Made by a program: the position numbers and the translations under genes. A DNA stretch of 6,512 nt. Origin: Oleispira sp963933055. Lineage in GTDB: Bacteria; Pseudomonadota; Gammaproteobacteria; Pseudomonadales; Oceanobacteraceae. Below, piece after piece: positions 1 to 6,512 of this stretch (positions within the stretch are counted from its first letter, which is position 1; the number at the start of each line of letters is the position of its first letter). The notes beneath the pieces were generated by a model. That model was not told the origin of the DNA. It worked only from the letters and a program-made list of their open reading frames with translations, and did no database searches. Location: positions 1 through 6,512 of the forward strand of contig CAWVSY010000094.1 of NCBI GenBank assembly GCA_963933055.1, in the 5' to 3' direction.

Positions 1-52
1 CGCCGACATCCACCTTGTAAGGGTGGCGCTCTCCCAGCTGAGCTAATCACCC
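1..52 (-). tRNA. tRNA-Val, anticodon UAC, 3' part cut by window edge
   Basis: Read on the minus strand, the sequence starts at base 52 with the acceptor 5' strand GGGTGAT. It continues with TA, the D-stem GCTC...GAGC around an AGCTGGGA loop, and the anticodon stem CCACC/GGTGG around the loop CTTACAA. The anticodon TAC lies at bases 17-19 and reads valine GUA-type codons. The variable region ATGTC and the first T-stem bases GGCG follow, and the window then ends, so the T-loop, the acceptor 3' strand and CCA are not visible. The match to the Escherichia coli tRNA-Val(UAC) family is close by memory. In enterobacteria this gene often starts a tRNA cluster; whether further tRNAs follow here cannot be seen. 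The gene lies downstream of the efflux operon on the same strand but has its own promoter. Confidence 0.96.
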
Positions 53-66
53 GCTCTTGTTTCAGC

Positions 67-101
67 GAGGTGCATTCTACATTTATCCTAAGGCATGTCA
101 A
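67..101 (-). promoter_or_regulatory. Strong sigma70 promoter of the tRNA-Val gene
   Basis: On the minus strand a perfect -35 box TTGACA (bases 101-96) is followed by a 16-base spacer and the -10 box TAGAAT (bases 79-74). Transcription should begin near base 67, about 14 bases before the mature tRNA 5' end. The bases after the -10 box read GCACCTCG, a GC-rich discriminator of the kind found at stringently controlled stable-RNA promoters. Upstream of the -35 box, bases 102-127 are A/T tracts that could act as an UP element. The boxes are seen directly; stringent control is inferred from the pattern. Confidence 0.85.
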
Positions 102-144
102 ACATTTATTTTAAAAAAGTTTATCTTTTTCAGTAGCTTGCGTG

Positions 145-166
145 AAAAACAGCGTTTGAATCGCTG
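145..166 (-). terminator. Rho-independent terminator of the efflux operon
   Basis: About 20 bases past the RND stop codon, the minus strand reads CAGCG, a 7-base loop ATTCAAA, CGCTG and then TTTTT. One extra G-T wobble pair can extend the stem at its base. The stem is short (5-6 pairs) but GC-rich and is followed directly by the U-tract. It sits between the RND stop and the tRNA promoter, as expected for insulating the two transcription units. Some read-through into the tRNA would not be surprising. Confidence 0.7.
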
Positions 167-184
167 CGTTTCTGGGCCAGCTTG

Positions 185-3100
185 TTATTGCGCTAATAAT
201 TTAGCGGCTTTCTTTGCTGCTCGCTTTGCTTTTTTATCTTCGCCAATCACTAATAAGCAAGGCGTGAGGACGAGGGTTAATATTGTTGCGAAGGTTAAGC
301 CGCCAGCAATGGAGGTCGATAATTGCGTCCACCATTGTGATGAAGGAGCACCACTGGTGACGTGGTTATTAATCAAATCGATGTTCCATTGAAAAACCAT
401 CGGCAGTAAGCCTAAAACCGTTGTTATCGCTGTTAACAGAACCGGGCGTAAGCGTTGCGCTCCGGTTCTTAATGCCGCGTCGATGGCTGGAATGCCTTCT
501 TTAATGAGCTGATTGAACGTATCGATTAATACAATGTTGTTATTTACCACGATACCTGCAAGTGCAATAACGCCCATGCCACTCATCACTACGCCAAAAG
601 GTTCGCCTAAGATAAGGAGGCCAATAAGGACTCCGACGATTGATAATACAATGGCACTCAAAATAAGACCGGCATGATAAAAACTATTAAACTGTGTAAC
701 CAAGATGGTAAGCATTAAAAAAATGGCGATAAAAAAAGCTTTGGCTAAAAAACTTCCGGTTTCGCCCATTTGTTCAAAGTCCCCACGGAACTTCATATCA
801 ATGCCTTCTTGCCATGTTTGCTGTTTTAATGAGGCCGATAATTCTTCTATCTTGGCCATCGCATTCACATCATCACTCACATTGGCTAATAACTTATGGC
901 GAAGTTTGCCATCGATACGAACTAAGTTGCTCACTTGTTGAACGGCTTTTGTTTGCATAAAGTTGGAAATCGGTACCAGTCCAGATGATGTTGATAAATT
1001 AATATTATCGAATTGCTGAATAGTTCGATTCTCGGTGGGGTAGCGTAAGCGAATATCTACCTCGTCATCAGTAATATCTGGACGAAAACTTCCCACGGTT
1101 AAGCCTGATGTGACCATCCGAATCATCGAGCCGGCCGTGGCGATATCAGCGCCATAGCGGCTTGCGCTTTCGCGATCAATGTTCAGTTCCCAGCTAATAC
1201 CTTCTAGGGGAAGGTCATCTCGAACATCTTTTAATTCAGAATCTTGTTTGAATATTTTTTCGGCGATGGCGACAGCATTGACTAAATCTTCCTTATTATT
1301 CGAAGTGATTTGTAATTGAATGTCTGCACCAGCGGCTGGACCACCTTCTTTTTTCTGGGTCTCGATAATGATTCCTGGAATATCGGCTGTTCTAGCCGTT
1401 ATGTCATTTAAAATGTCATCTGCCAGTCGGCGCTGCTCCCAGTCAACCAGTTCTATTTGAATGCGTCCTACAAGGTCATTAGCGGCATCATTTGGCGCTT
1501 TGACAAAGGTGGAGGTATAAATCGATTCAATCTCGGCCATGTCGAATATTCGACGTTCAACCAATTCAACCAATTGATCTCGTTCTTCTAGAGATAAATT
1601 TCCTCGCGCTCGTACATCGACTAAACCAATATCAGCATCAACATCTGGGAAAAACTCAACGCCATGCCCTAATTGTGCATAAATGCCAAAACTGATAAAT
1701 AACATACTCAGCGCCGCGAAGAATACTTTTTTAGGGTGGTTTAAGGCTATCTTTAAATAGTGAATATAACGACCAGTAAAGCCTGGAATGTCGTCAAAGC
1801 GACCTTCTTCTGCAGCGCACATGGTCGCTAATGAGTCGTCGTTATGGTCACCACGTTTACCGATTAATACACCAATCGTCGGTACAATAATTAAGGCCAT
1901 GAGTAGTGAGGCTGATAAGGTAAAGAGCAGCGTTAGCGGCAAAAACATCATAAAATCGCCAGTAGTGCCGGGCCAAAATAAGAGGGGGAAGAATACCGCC
2001 AGTGTTGTTGCTGTTGATGCAATAATCGGCCATGCCATGCGTTTGGCGGCTTCGCTATAAGCATAAAATTTATCAGCGCCTTCGGCCATGCGACGATCCG
2101 CGTATTCGGTAACAACAATGGCGCCATCAACTAACATGCCGACACTTAAAATAAGAGAGAAGAGAACCACCATGTTTAGGGTATACCCCATGGCATTTAA
2201 TAAAAGAATGCCGATTAGGAATGACCCCGGAATCGTTAAGCTAACCATGCTTGCTGAGCGAACGCCTAAGCTGCCTAAAACAATAATCATTACTAAAATG
2301 GTGGCAACCAGCACATTGTTAAACAAATCATTTAGCATGTTTTTAATATTCTTTGATTCGTCTTGGCTATAGCTTATTTTAATACCTTCTGGCAGTAGAG
2401 GTTTTGCTTGTTCAATAATGAACTTAACCTGATCTAAGGTTTCAATGATGTTCGAACCAATGCGTTTTTTGATTTCTAATACCACCGCGCTTTTGCCATT
2501 AATGCGAGCAATGTCTTGGCGATCTTTATAGGCTAAGCGTCCAACGGCAATGTCTCTAAATTTAACGACGGTATCACCATCGGTTTTGATCGGCATGTTT
2601 AAGATATCGTTGACGTCTTCAATAAGCCCCGGAACTTTTACAGAAAAACGACCGCTGCCAGTATCTAAATCCCCAGCAGCCACCAATTGATTATTATTTC
2701 CTACAAGGGTGGCTAGTTGAGAAAACGATAAGTTGTAGTTATCCATGCGAGCGGGATCAACGATGATTTCTGCAAGCTCTTCCCGTTTACCAATGATGTC
2801 AGAACTTAATACCCCAGGGATGGCTTCTAAGGCATCTTTTAAGCGATTCGCGCTGGCATAGAGTAAGCTCTCATCGACATCTCCTGATAGAGTGACGATC
2901 ATGACCGGAAAAAGAGCGACATTGATTTCTTTTACGATGGGCTCATCGCTGTCTCTTGGCAGGTCTTTTTTAGCGGTGTCAACTTTTTCTCGAACATCAA
3001 TCAAGGCTTGATCGATGTCTGCGTCGCCATAAAATTCAAGGGTGATGGATAGGTGCCCTTGAGAGGCCGTGCTGATCATTTCTTTTAAACCATCTAATGA

Positions 3101-3319
3101 TTTTAGTTCGCTTTCTAAAGGTTTATAAATCAGGCGGTCAGCATCTTCAGGTGAAATACCTTCATGGCTTACGGATACATAAACAATCGGGACCGTAATG
3201 TCTGGGCTGCTTTCTTTGGGAATGGTATACATCGTCACCGAGCCGATAATCATGATCAGCACGAAAAGCATCGATACAGTACGGTGGCGGTGTAAGGCGG
3301 CGTCAATAAGCTTATCCAT
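185..3319 (-). CDS. RND-family efflux transporter, inner-membrane permease subunit (AcrB/HAE-type)
   Basis: This is a 1044-residue protein, the usual size for AcrB-like proton-driven exporters, which take substrates from the periplasm or inner membrane and pass them to an outer-membrane channel. It shows the duplicated RND layout. TM1 is at about 13-32, a large periplasmic domain follows to 330, and TM2-TM6 lie at about 333-486. A cytoplasmic linker, TM7 (about 530-549), a second periplasmic domain and TM8-TM12 (about 858-1025) complete it, with a Lys/Ala-rich cytoplasmic tail. Motifs include IPKESSPDI after TM1, GMLVDGAIVV in TM4 and RLRPVLLT in TM11. The TM4 aspartate matching AcrB D407 is kept (D398), but the next residue is Gly, and the AcrB K940 position is Asn (N926); R956 and T963 match R971 and T978. 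I chose the ATG at 3319 because GGAG lies 7 bases upstream; a TTG at 3322 would add one residue. The gene overlaps the adaptor stop by 8 bases. The substrate cannot be told from sequence; drugs, lipids or organic compounds are all possible. Confidence 0.95.
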   Translation of the reverse strand: MDKLIDAALHRHRTVSMLFVLIMIIGSVTMYTIPKESSPDITVPIVYVSVSHEGISPEDADRLIYKPLESELKSLDGLKEMISTASQGHLSITLEFYGDADIDQALIDVREKVDTAKKDLPRDSDEPIVKEINVALFPVMIVTLSGDVDESLLYASANRLKDALEAIPGVLSSDIIGKREELAEIIVDPARMDNYNLSFSQLATLVGNNNQLVAAGDLDTGSGRFSVKVPGLIEDVNDILNMPIKTDGDTVVKFRDIAVGRLAYKDRQDIARINGKSAVVLEIKKRIGSNIIETLDQVKFIIEQAKPLLPEGIKISYSQDESKNIKNMLNDLFNNVLVATILVMIIVLGSLGVRSASMVSLTIPGSFLIGILLLNAMGYTLNMVVLFSLILSVGMLVDGAIVVTEYADRRMAEGADKFYAYSEAAKRMAWPIIASTATTLAVFFPLLFWPGTTGDFMMFLPLTLLFTLSASLLMALIIVPTIGVLIGKRGDHNDDSLATMCAAEEGRFDDIPGFTGRYIHYLKIALNHPKKVFFAALSMLFISFGIYAQLGHGVEFFPDVDADIGLVDVRARGNLSLEERDQLVELVERRIFDMAEIESIYTSTFVKAPNDAANDLVGRIQIELVDWEQRRLADDILNDITARTADIPGIIIETQKKEGGPAAGADIQLQITSNNKEDLVNAVAIAEKIFKQDSELKDVRDDLPLEGISWELNIDRESASRYGADIATAGSMIRMVTSGLTVGSFRPDITDDEVDIRLRYPTENRTIQQFDNINLSTSSGLVPISNFMQTKAVQQVSNLVRIDGKLRHKLLANVSDDVNAMAKIEELSASLKQQTWQEGIDMKFRGDFEQMGETGSFLAKAFFIAIFLMLTILVTQFNSFYHAGLILSAIVLSIVGVLIGLLILGEPFGVVMSGMGVIALAGIVVNNNIVLIDTFNQLIKEGIPAIDAALRTGAQRLRPVLLTAITTVLGLLPMVFQWNIDLINNHVTSGAPSSQWWTQLSTSIAGGLTFATILTLVLTPCLLVIGEDKKAKRAAKKAAKLLAQ

Positions 3320-4421
3320 CAAGCTGCTCCGCGTTATTTATTTTTTTTACGCCCGTTTTATAAACAGGAAATACTTTTTCATCGTATTCAACAAAGCCTT
3401 GGCCAACGGTGATGATTTTACTTTCTTCTTCAAGGCCCGTAATCCAAATGCCATCCTTTACAGCTTTGATGATCTTAATCGCATGAAAAATAACCTGGTT
3501 GTTTTCGGTTAGCCCTTTCAGTCCTAATTCACCTTGATCATTTAAAATAAGTAACGCCGGTGAAACAAGGTGTGAGAATAGCTTGGGTTGCGGTACGAGA
3601 ATTTTGGCCGTTAAGCCACTCGTCATGCTTCCAGATGGATTATCAACCACCATCTCTACTGGAAATGTTCGCGTGCTTTCATTCGCTTCAGCGGCAATAA
3701 AACGGATGTGCCCTTGAATGATATCGCCGGTAATTAACTGGGCCTGTGCAGGGTCGCCAATATTAATAAAAGAAGCGTCTTTTTCCGCGGCATGGCCAAT
3801 CACTAAATAGGGTGAAAAATCTAATATTTTAACGATATCTGTGCTTTCTTTAACGTAATCGCCTAATTCAACATAGCGTTGATCGACAATGCCATCAAAA
3901 GGCGCGGTAATTCGGCTGGCAGCAAGATTAATTTGAGCGCTGGTTAAATTTGCTTTTGCGTTTGCCAGAGCCGTTCTTGCTTGCGCAATTTGAGCTTCGT
4001 TGACTAACCCTCTTTTGAGCAATTTTTGTGAGCTTGCATATTCTATTTCATATTGACGTAGGCTAGCCTTGCTTTGTTCGACGCGAGCAGGCCAATCACG
4101 GGCATTAAGTTCAACAATTAGCTCGCCTTTTTTAACCCGCTCGCCTTTTTTCTTATGAATGGCTTTTACCGTGCTGCGAATTTCTGATTTGAGTTCAACA
4201 CTGCGATTGGCGGCTGTTTTTCCAGAAATACTAATGGCGCGTTCAACCAGCTGGCCTCGCATGATTTCAACCTGGACCTTTTGCAGGCCATCGTCCATTA
4301 CAAGAGGGCGATTATTAATATATTCTTCATCGCCTTCACTCAGGCCTATGCTTAGCCAAAGGGTAATCAATAAAATTAAAGATAAGGCAATTATGTGCCC
4401 TTTATTTAAGTGGATTGTCAT
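3312..4421 (-). CDS. RND efflux periplasmic adaptor subunit (membrane fusion protein, HlyD/AcrA-like)
   Basis: This 369-residue protein is the adaptor that links an RND permease to an outer-membrane channel. An N-terminal hydrophobic segment at about 9-27 has no lipobox cysteine after it, so it is probably an uncleaved membrane anchor or a signal peptide rather than a lipoprotein signal. The acidic stretch EGDEEY follows. The first half of the lipoyl domain is at about 75-108 (VKAIHKKKGERVKKGELI), followed by an Ala/Gln-rich alpha-hairpin at about 110-168. The second lipoyl half at about 170-200 carries the family motif RITAPFDGIV and then VELGDYV. A beta-barrel at about 204-276 and a membrane-proximal domain to about 350 complete the fold. 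The hairpin is compact, about 58 residues. The start ATG at 4421 has a modest GGAA 9 bases upstream (4434-4431). It is the first gene of a two-gene operon with the RND permease; the outer-membrane partner must be encoded elsewhere. Confidence 0.94.
   Translation of the reverse strand: MTIHLNKGHIIALSLILLITLWLSIGLSEGDEEYINNRPLVMDDGLQKVQVEIMRGQLVERAISISGKTAANRSVELKSEIRSTVKAIHKKKGERVKKGELIVELNARDWPARVEQSKASLRQYEIEYASSQKLLKRGLVNEAQIAQARTALANAKANLTSAQINLAASRITAPFDGIVDQRYVELGDYVKESTDIVKILDFSPYLVIGHAAEKDASFINIGDPAQAQLITGDIIQGHIRFIAAEANESTRTFPVEMVVDNPSGSMTSGLTAKILVPQPKLFSHLVSPALLILNDQGELGLKGLTENNQVIFHAIKIIKAVKDGIWITGLEEESKIITVGQGFVEYDEKVFPVYKTGVKKINNAEQLDG
3327..3330 (-). promoter_or_regulatory. Ribosome binding site deciding the RND start
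   Basis: On the minus strand GGAG stands 7 bases before the ATG at 3319-3317, inside the end of the adaptor gene. The spacing favours this ATG over the in-frame TTG immediately upstream at 3322-3320. Because the start overlaps the upstream stop in ATGGATAA, ribosomes finishing the adaptor are well placed to re-initiate here. Confidence 0.75.
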
Positions 4422-4469
4422 TATATTTATTTCCGCAACGGTATCGATCAGTCAGTTTTTGCTGAGCGA

Positions 4470-4491
4470 GGCAATAATTACAGTAATTGCC
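4470..4491. repeat. Imperfect inverted repeat, candidate operator
   Basis: The core AATTAC-A-GTAATT (4476-4488) is a perfect 6-1-6 inverted repeat. The outer bases GGCAAT and ATTGCC extend the symmetry if a 3-base asymmetry in the left arm is allowed. It lies about 50 bases upstream of the adaptor start codon on the minus strand, where a repressor or activator of the pump could bind. A GCCTAGGC palindrome overlaps its right edge at 4489-4496. The symmetry is seen directly; an operator role is inferred, and the cognate regulator is not in this window. Confidence 0.45.
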
Positions 4492-4557
4492 TAGGCCCAC
4501 AAGCAATTATTATGCAATAAAGAGTAAACATCCTACGGTCCTTAAATAAAGCAATAA
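4471..4557. repeat. Cluster of five GCAATWA repeats
   Basis: The heptamer GCAATAA or GCAATTA occurs at 4471-4477, 4503-4509, 4514-4520 and 4551-4557 on the plus strand and at 4490-4484 on the minus strand. The first three plus-strand copies start 32 and 11 bases apart, close to whole turns of the helix, so a protein could contact them from one face. AT-rich sequence produces such words by chance, so the cluster is suggestive only. Confidence 0.35.
4509..4514 (-). promoter_or_regulatory. Possible -10 box of the efflux operon promoter
   Basis: On the minus strand CATAAT (5 of 6 matches to TATAAT) lies about 90 bases upstream of the adaptor ATG. No good -35 box is found 15-18 bases upstream; the 17-base spacing gives CGTAGG. 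If real, this would be a weak or activator-dependent promoter, with the start point inside the repeat-rich region and the inverted repeat just downstream. Confidence 0.25.
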
Positions 4558-4591
4558 ATCATCTTTGACTGTATCGAATTGCATGCTGAGC

Positions 4592-4620
4592 TTCGGGTTA
4601 AGGGTGAAAGTGCGTATACT
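4592..4620 (+). promoter_or_regulatory. Probable sigma70 promoter of uup
   Basis: TATACT at 4615-4620 is a good -10 box (5 of 6 matches). The -35 position at a 17-base spacer reads TTCGGG, a weak match. Transcription would start near 4627 and give a leader of about 35 bases. This is the best rightward promoter in the interval, suitable for modest constitutive expression. Confidence 0.5.
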
Positions 4621-4632
4621 GACGCCAATTTC

Positions 4633-4642
4633 TAGATATCTA
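4633..4642. repeat. 10-base palindrome in the uup leader
   Basis: TAGATATCTA is a perfect palindrome between the predicted transcription start and the uup start codon. It is short and AT-rich, so it may be chance, but it overlaps the position where a bound protein would block the promoter. Confidence 0.25.
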
Positions 4643-4661
4643 TTCTTCTGAGTAAAAAAAT

Positions 4662-6512
4662 ATGGTTTTGGTTCGATTAAAGGGCGTTTCTTTGGCTTTC
4701 GGTAATCAGGTATTACTGAATAAAGTCGATCTTGATATTAATGCCGGTGAGCGAGTATGTGTACTTGGTCGCAATGGTGAAGGTAAATCAACCTTACTAA
4801 AAATCTTAAATAAGCAGATTAAGCCTGATGAAGGCTTGGTGCAGCATGGTGATACGTTAAAAGTCGCGGCGTTACAGCAAGAGCTTCCGGTTACCGACCC
4901 GCAAACGGTTTATGAAGTGGTTGCTTCAGGTTTAGGCGAGTTAGGTGAAACCATCTCTGCTTACCATGAGGAAATTCTAAAAGGCGAACATGTTGATCTA
5001 GTCAGACTTGAGCGTCTTCAGCACGTTATTGAAGCCCATGATGGCTGGTTGTGGCAGCAAAAGGTGGATGCGATTCTAGATCGTTTAGATCTTCCTGGTG
5101 ATGCTGCGTTTGATTCTATGTCGGGTGGGTGGCAGCGTCGTGTGATGCTGGCACAAGCGTTGGTTTCTGAGCCTGATTTATTGATTCTTGATGAGCCAAC
5201 CAACCACATGGACATCGCGACCATTCGTTGGTTAGAAGAGCAGTTGGTGCAATTTAAAGGTACGTTACTGTTTATCAGTCACGACCGTGCATTCGTACAA
5301 GCGCTATCGACTCGTATCATCGAGCTTGATCGCGGCAGTATCTATTCGTGGAAAGGGACTTATCAAGGTTTCTTGGACCATCAAGAGCAGCGTCTTGCGG
5401 CGGAAGAAACTCAAAATGCCTTATTTGATAAGCGTTTAGCCGAAGAAGAAGTCTGGATTCGCCAAGGCGTTAAAGCGCGTCGAACGCGTAATGAAGGTCG
5501 TGTTGAGCGTTTAAAAGAAATGCGTAATCAACGCAGTCAGCGCCGAGAGCGCCAAGGCAGTGTGTCTTTAGCGATGAATTCCGCAGAGAGCTCAGGCAAG
5601 AATGTATTTGAACTTGAGAATGTATCGTTTGGTTTTGATATCTCAGGCGATCAGCGTAAAGAAATCGTGCGTGACTTTACCAGTGTGGTAATGCGTGGTG
5701 ATCGTATTGGTCTTGTCGGTCCAAACGGTGCTGGTAAGAGTACCGTGATGAAGCTGCTGCTTGAGCAGATTAAGCCAGAAGCCGGCACCATTAAAGTGGG
5801 TACTAAGTTAGACGTTGCTTATTTTGATCAATCTCGTAGTTTACTTGATCTTGAAAAATCCGTGGCTGAAAACGTTGGTGATGGTAAAGACGAAGTTGAA
5901 GTAGCTGGACGCTCGCGTCACATCTTAGGTTATCTTCAAGATTTCTTATTTGAACCTGCCCGTGCGCGTACGCCAGTTAAATCGTTATCCGGTGGTGAGC
6001 GTAACCGCGTATTGTTAGCTAAGTTATTCTTGAAGCCTTGCAACTTGTTGATTATGGATGAGCCAACCAACGATCTGGATGTCGAAACTCTAGAACTTTT
6101 GGAAGAAAAGCTGGTGGAATACGATGCGACTTTATTATTAGTCAGCCACGACCGCGCTTTCTTAGATAACGTTGTTACTCAGCTTTGGGTATTTGATGGC
6201 AAAGGTAACATCGATGAACAGGTTGGTGGTTATTCCGACTGGGAGATTCGTGATAAAGCGACGAAAGCTGAATTTGATGCGGCAGTAAAAGCAGGCTCGA
6301 AAAAAGCGAAAGCACCATCGCAATCAAAAAGCCAAAAATCAGCGTCAGCTCCGGTTGAGAAAAAATCATCGGCCAAAAAATTGAGCTATAAACTACAGCG
6401 TGAGTTGGATGAATTACCTAAACAGATCGAGCAGCTAGAAGCAAAACAAGCGGAGCTTGGAAGTGAGACAGGCAGTGCGGACTTTTATCAAAAAGATTCC
6501 GACTATGTCGCG
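4662..6512 (+). CDS. uup: ABC-F family ATPase Uup, C-terminal end beyond the window
   Basis: The frame is open from the ATG at 4662 to the window end (617 codons, no stop). Uup proteins are about 635-640 residues, so roughly 20-25 residues are missing. It has two ABC ATPase domains and no membrane segments, as in ABC-F proteins that act at the ribosome; Uup has also been tied to precise transposon excision and branched DNA repair. Domain 1 has Walker A GRNGEGKST (36-44), signature MSGGWQRR (153-160), Walker B with DEPTNHMD (177-184) and the switch SHD (206-208). A charged, Arg-rich helical linker of about 240-300 follows. Domain 2 has Walker A GPNGAGKST (353-361), signature LSGGERNRV (442-450), DEPTNDLD (466-473) and SHD (495-497). 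A Lys/Ser/Ala-rich tether at about 540-572 leads into the C-terminal coiled-coil domain, which starts near 573 and marks Uup apart from most ABC-F relatives. Both catalytic glutamates (E178, E467) are present, so it should hydrolyse ATP. The ribosome binding site is weak: GAG 9 bases before the ATG. Confidence 0.93.
   Translation, partial: MVLVRLKGVSLAFGNQVLLNKVDLDINAGERVCVLGRNGEGKSTLLKILNKQIKPDEGLVQHGDTLKVAALQQELPVTDPQTVYEVVASGLGELGETISAYHEEILKGEHVDLVRLERLQHVIEAHDGWLWQQKVDAILDRLDLPGDAAFDSMSGGWQRRVMLAQALVSEPDLLILDEPTNHMDIATIRWLEEQLVQFKGTLLFISHDRAFVQALSTRIIELDRGSIYSWKGTYQGFLDHQEQRLAAEETQNALFDKRLAEEEVWIRQGVKARRTRNEGRVERLKEMRNQRSQRRERQGSVSLAMNSAESSGKNVFELENVSFGFDISGDQRKEIVRDFTSVVMRGDRIGLVGPNGAGKSTVMKLLLEQIKPEAGTIKVGTKLDVAYFDQSRSLLDLEKSVAENVGDGKDEVEVAGRSRHILGYLQDFLFEPARARTPVKSLSGGERNRVLLAKLFLKPCNLLIMDEPTNDLDVETLELLEEKLVEYDATLLLVSHDRAFLDNVVTQLWVFDGKGNIDEQVGGYSDWEIRDKATKAEFDAAVKAGSKKAKAPSQSKSQKSASAPVEKKSSAKKLSYKLQRELDELPKQIEQLEAKQAELGSETGSADFYQKDSDYVA

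Larger units (their letters stand above)
4422..4661. other. Divergent intergenic control region between the efflux operon and uup
   Basis: These 240 bases separate two genes transcribed away from each other, so both sets of upstream signals should lie here. The half nearest the adaptor is AT-rich and holds an imperfect inverted repeat (4470-4491), an 8-base palindrome GCCTAGGC (4489-4496) and five copies of GCAATWA in either orientation. The half nearest uup holds a probable -10 box and a 10-base palindrome in the likely leader. I found no convincing open reading frame, RNA gene or riboswitch here. Confidence 0.7.

Noticed and set aside
57..392. Plus-strand open frame of 111 codons
   Set aside because: It runs antisense across the tRNA promoter, the terminator and the 3' end of the RND gene. 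It has no family resemblance or convincing ribosome site, so it is a shadow frame.
705..2372. Several plus-strand frames (705-941, 1788-2060, 2088-2372) and a minus frame (1948-2130) inside the RND gene
   Set aside because: All overlap a well-supported 1044-codon gene with family motifs throughout, and their translations look like arbitrary out-of-frame sequence.
4420..4425. TATAAT on the minus strand at the adaptor start codon
   Set aside because: It overlaps the ATG itself, so a transcript from it would start inside the coding region and could not make the full adaptor.
3198..4494. Plus-strand frames at 3198-3512 and 4159-4494 over the adaptor gene
   Set aside because: They are antisense to the adaptor and the RND start and show no recognisable domain. 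The hydrophobic end of the second is the complement of the adaptor signal-anchor region and intergenic sequence.
4565..4570. TTGACT as a -35 box for uup
   Set aside because: It resembles the consensus, but no acceptable -10 box lies 15-19 bases downstream; the nearby TATACT at 4615 is too far away.
5018..6369. Minus-strand frames at 5018-5224 and 6175-6369 within uup
   Set aside because: Both are antisense to the conserved ATPase domains or tail of Uup and lack any supporting signal.

Overview
The window looks like core chromosome of a moderately AT-rich gammaproteobacterium. The evidence is a tRNA-Val(UAC) very close to the enterobacterial sequence, an Uup-type ABC-F protein, and a gammaproteobacterial-style adaptor/RND efflux pair. 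A marine Oceanospirillales-like host (Marinomonas/Oleispira type) is a guess from composition and protein style only.

Layout from left to right. Bases 1-52 hold the 5' two-thirds of a tRNA-Val gene on the minus strand, cut by the window edge. Just upstream of it (67-101, minus) is a strong sigma70 promoter with a GC-rich discriminator and an AT-rich upstream tract. At 145-166 a small rho-independent terminator closes the efflux operon, which is also on the minus strand. That operon is transcribed right to left: a periplasmic adaptor (membrane fusion protein, 3312-4421) followed by an RND inner-membrane transporter (185-3319). The two genes overlap by 8 bases and are probably translationally coupled. 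Bases 4422-4661 form a divergent intergenic region with an imperfect inverted repeat, a cluster of GCAATWA repeats and a likely promoter for the rightward gene. From 4662 to the window end lies uup on the plus strand, lacking only its last C-terminal residues and stop codon.

The adaptor and transporter should form a proton-driven tripartite export pump. No outer-membrane channel gene is present, so a TolC-like protein encoded elsewhere would be needed. No dedicated regulator is encoded here. Uup is a cytosolic ATPase linked to ribosomes and branched DNA intermediates, and it is probably only a divergent neighbour of the pump.

I see no CRISPR array, insertion sequence, prophage, toxin-antitoxin pair or clearly new multigene system. 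The points most worth a second look are the altered proton-relay residues of the RND protein, its extended TM11-TM12 loop, and the repeat-rich divergent control region.
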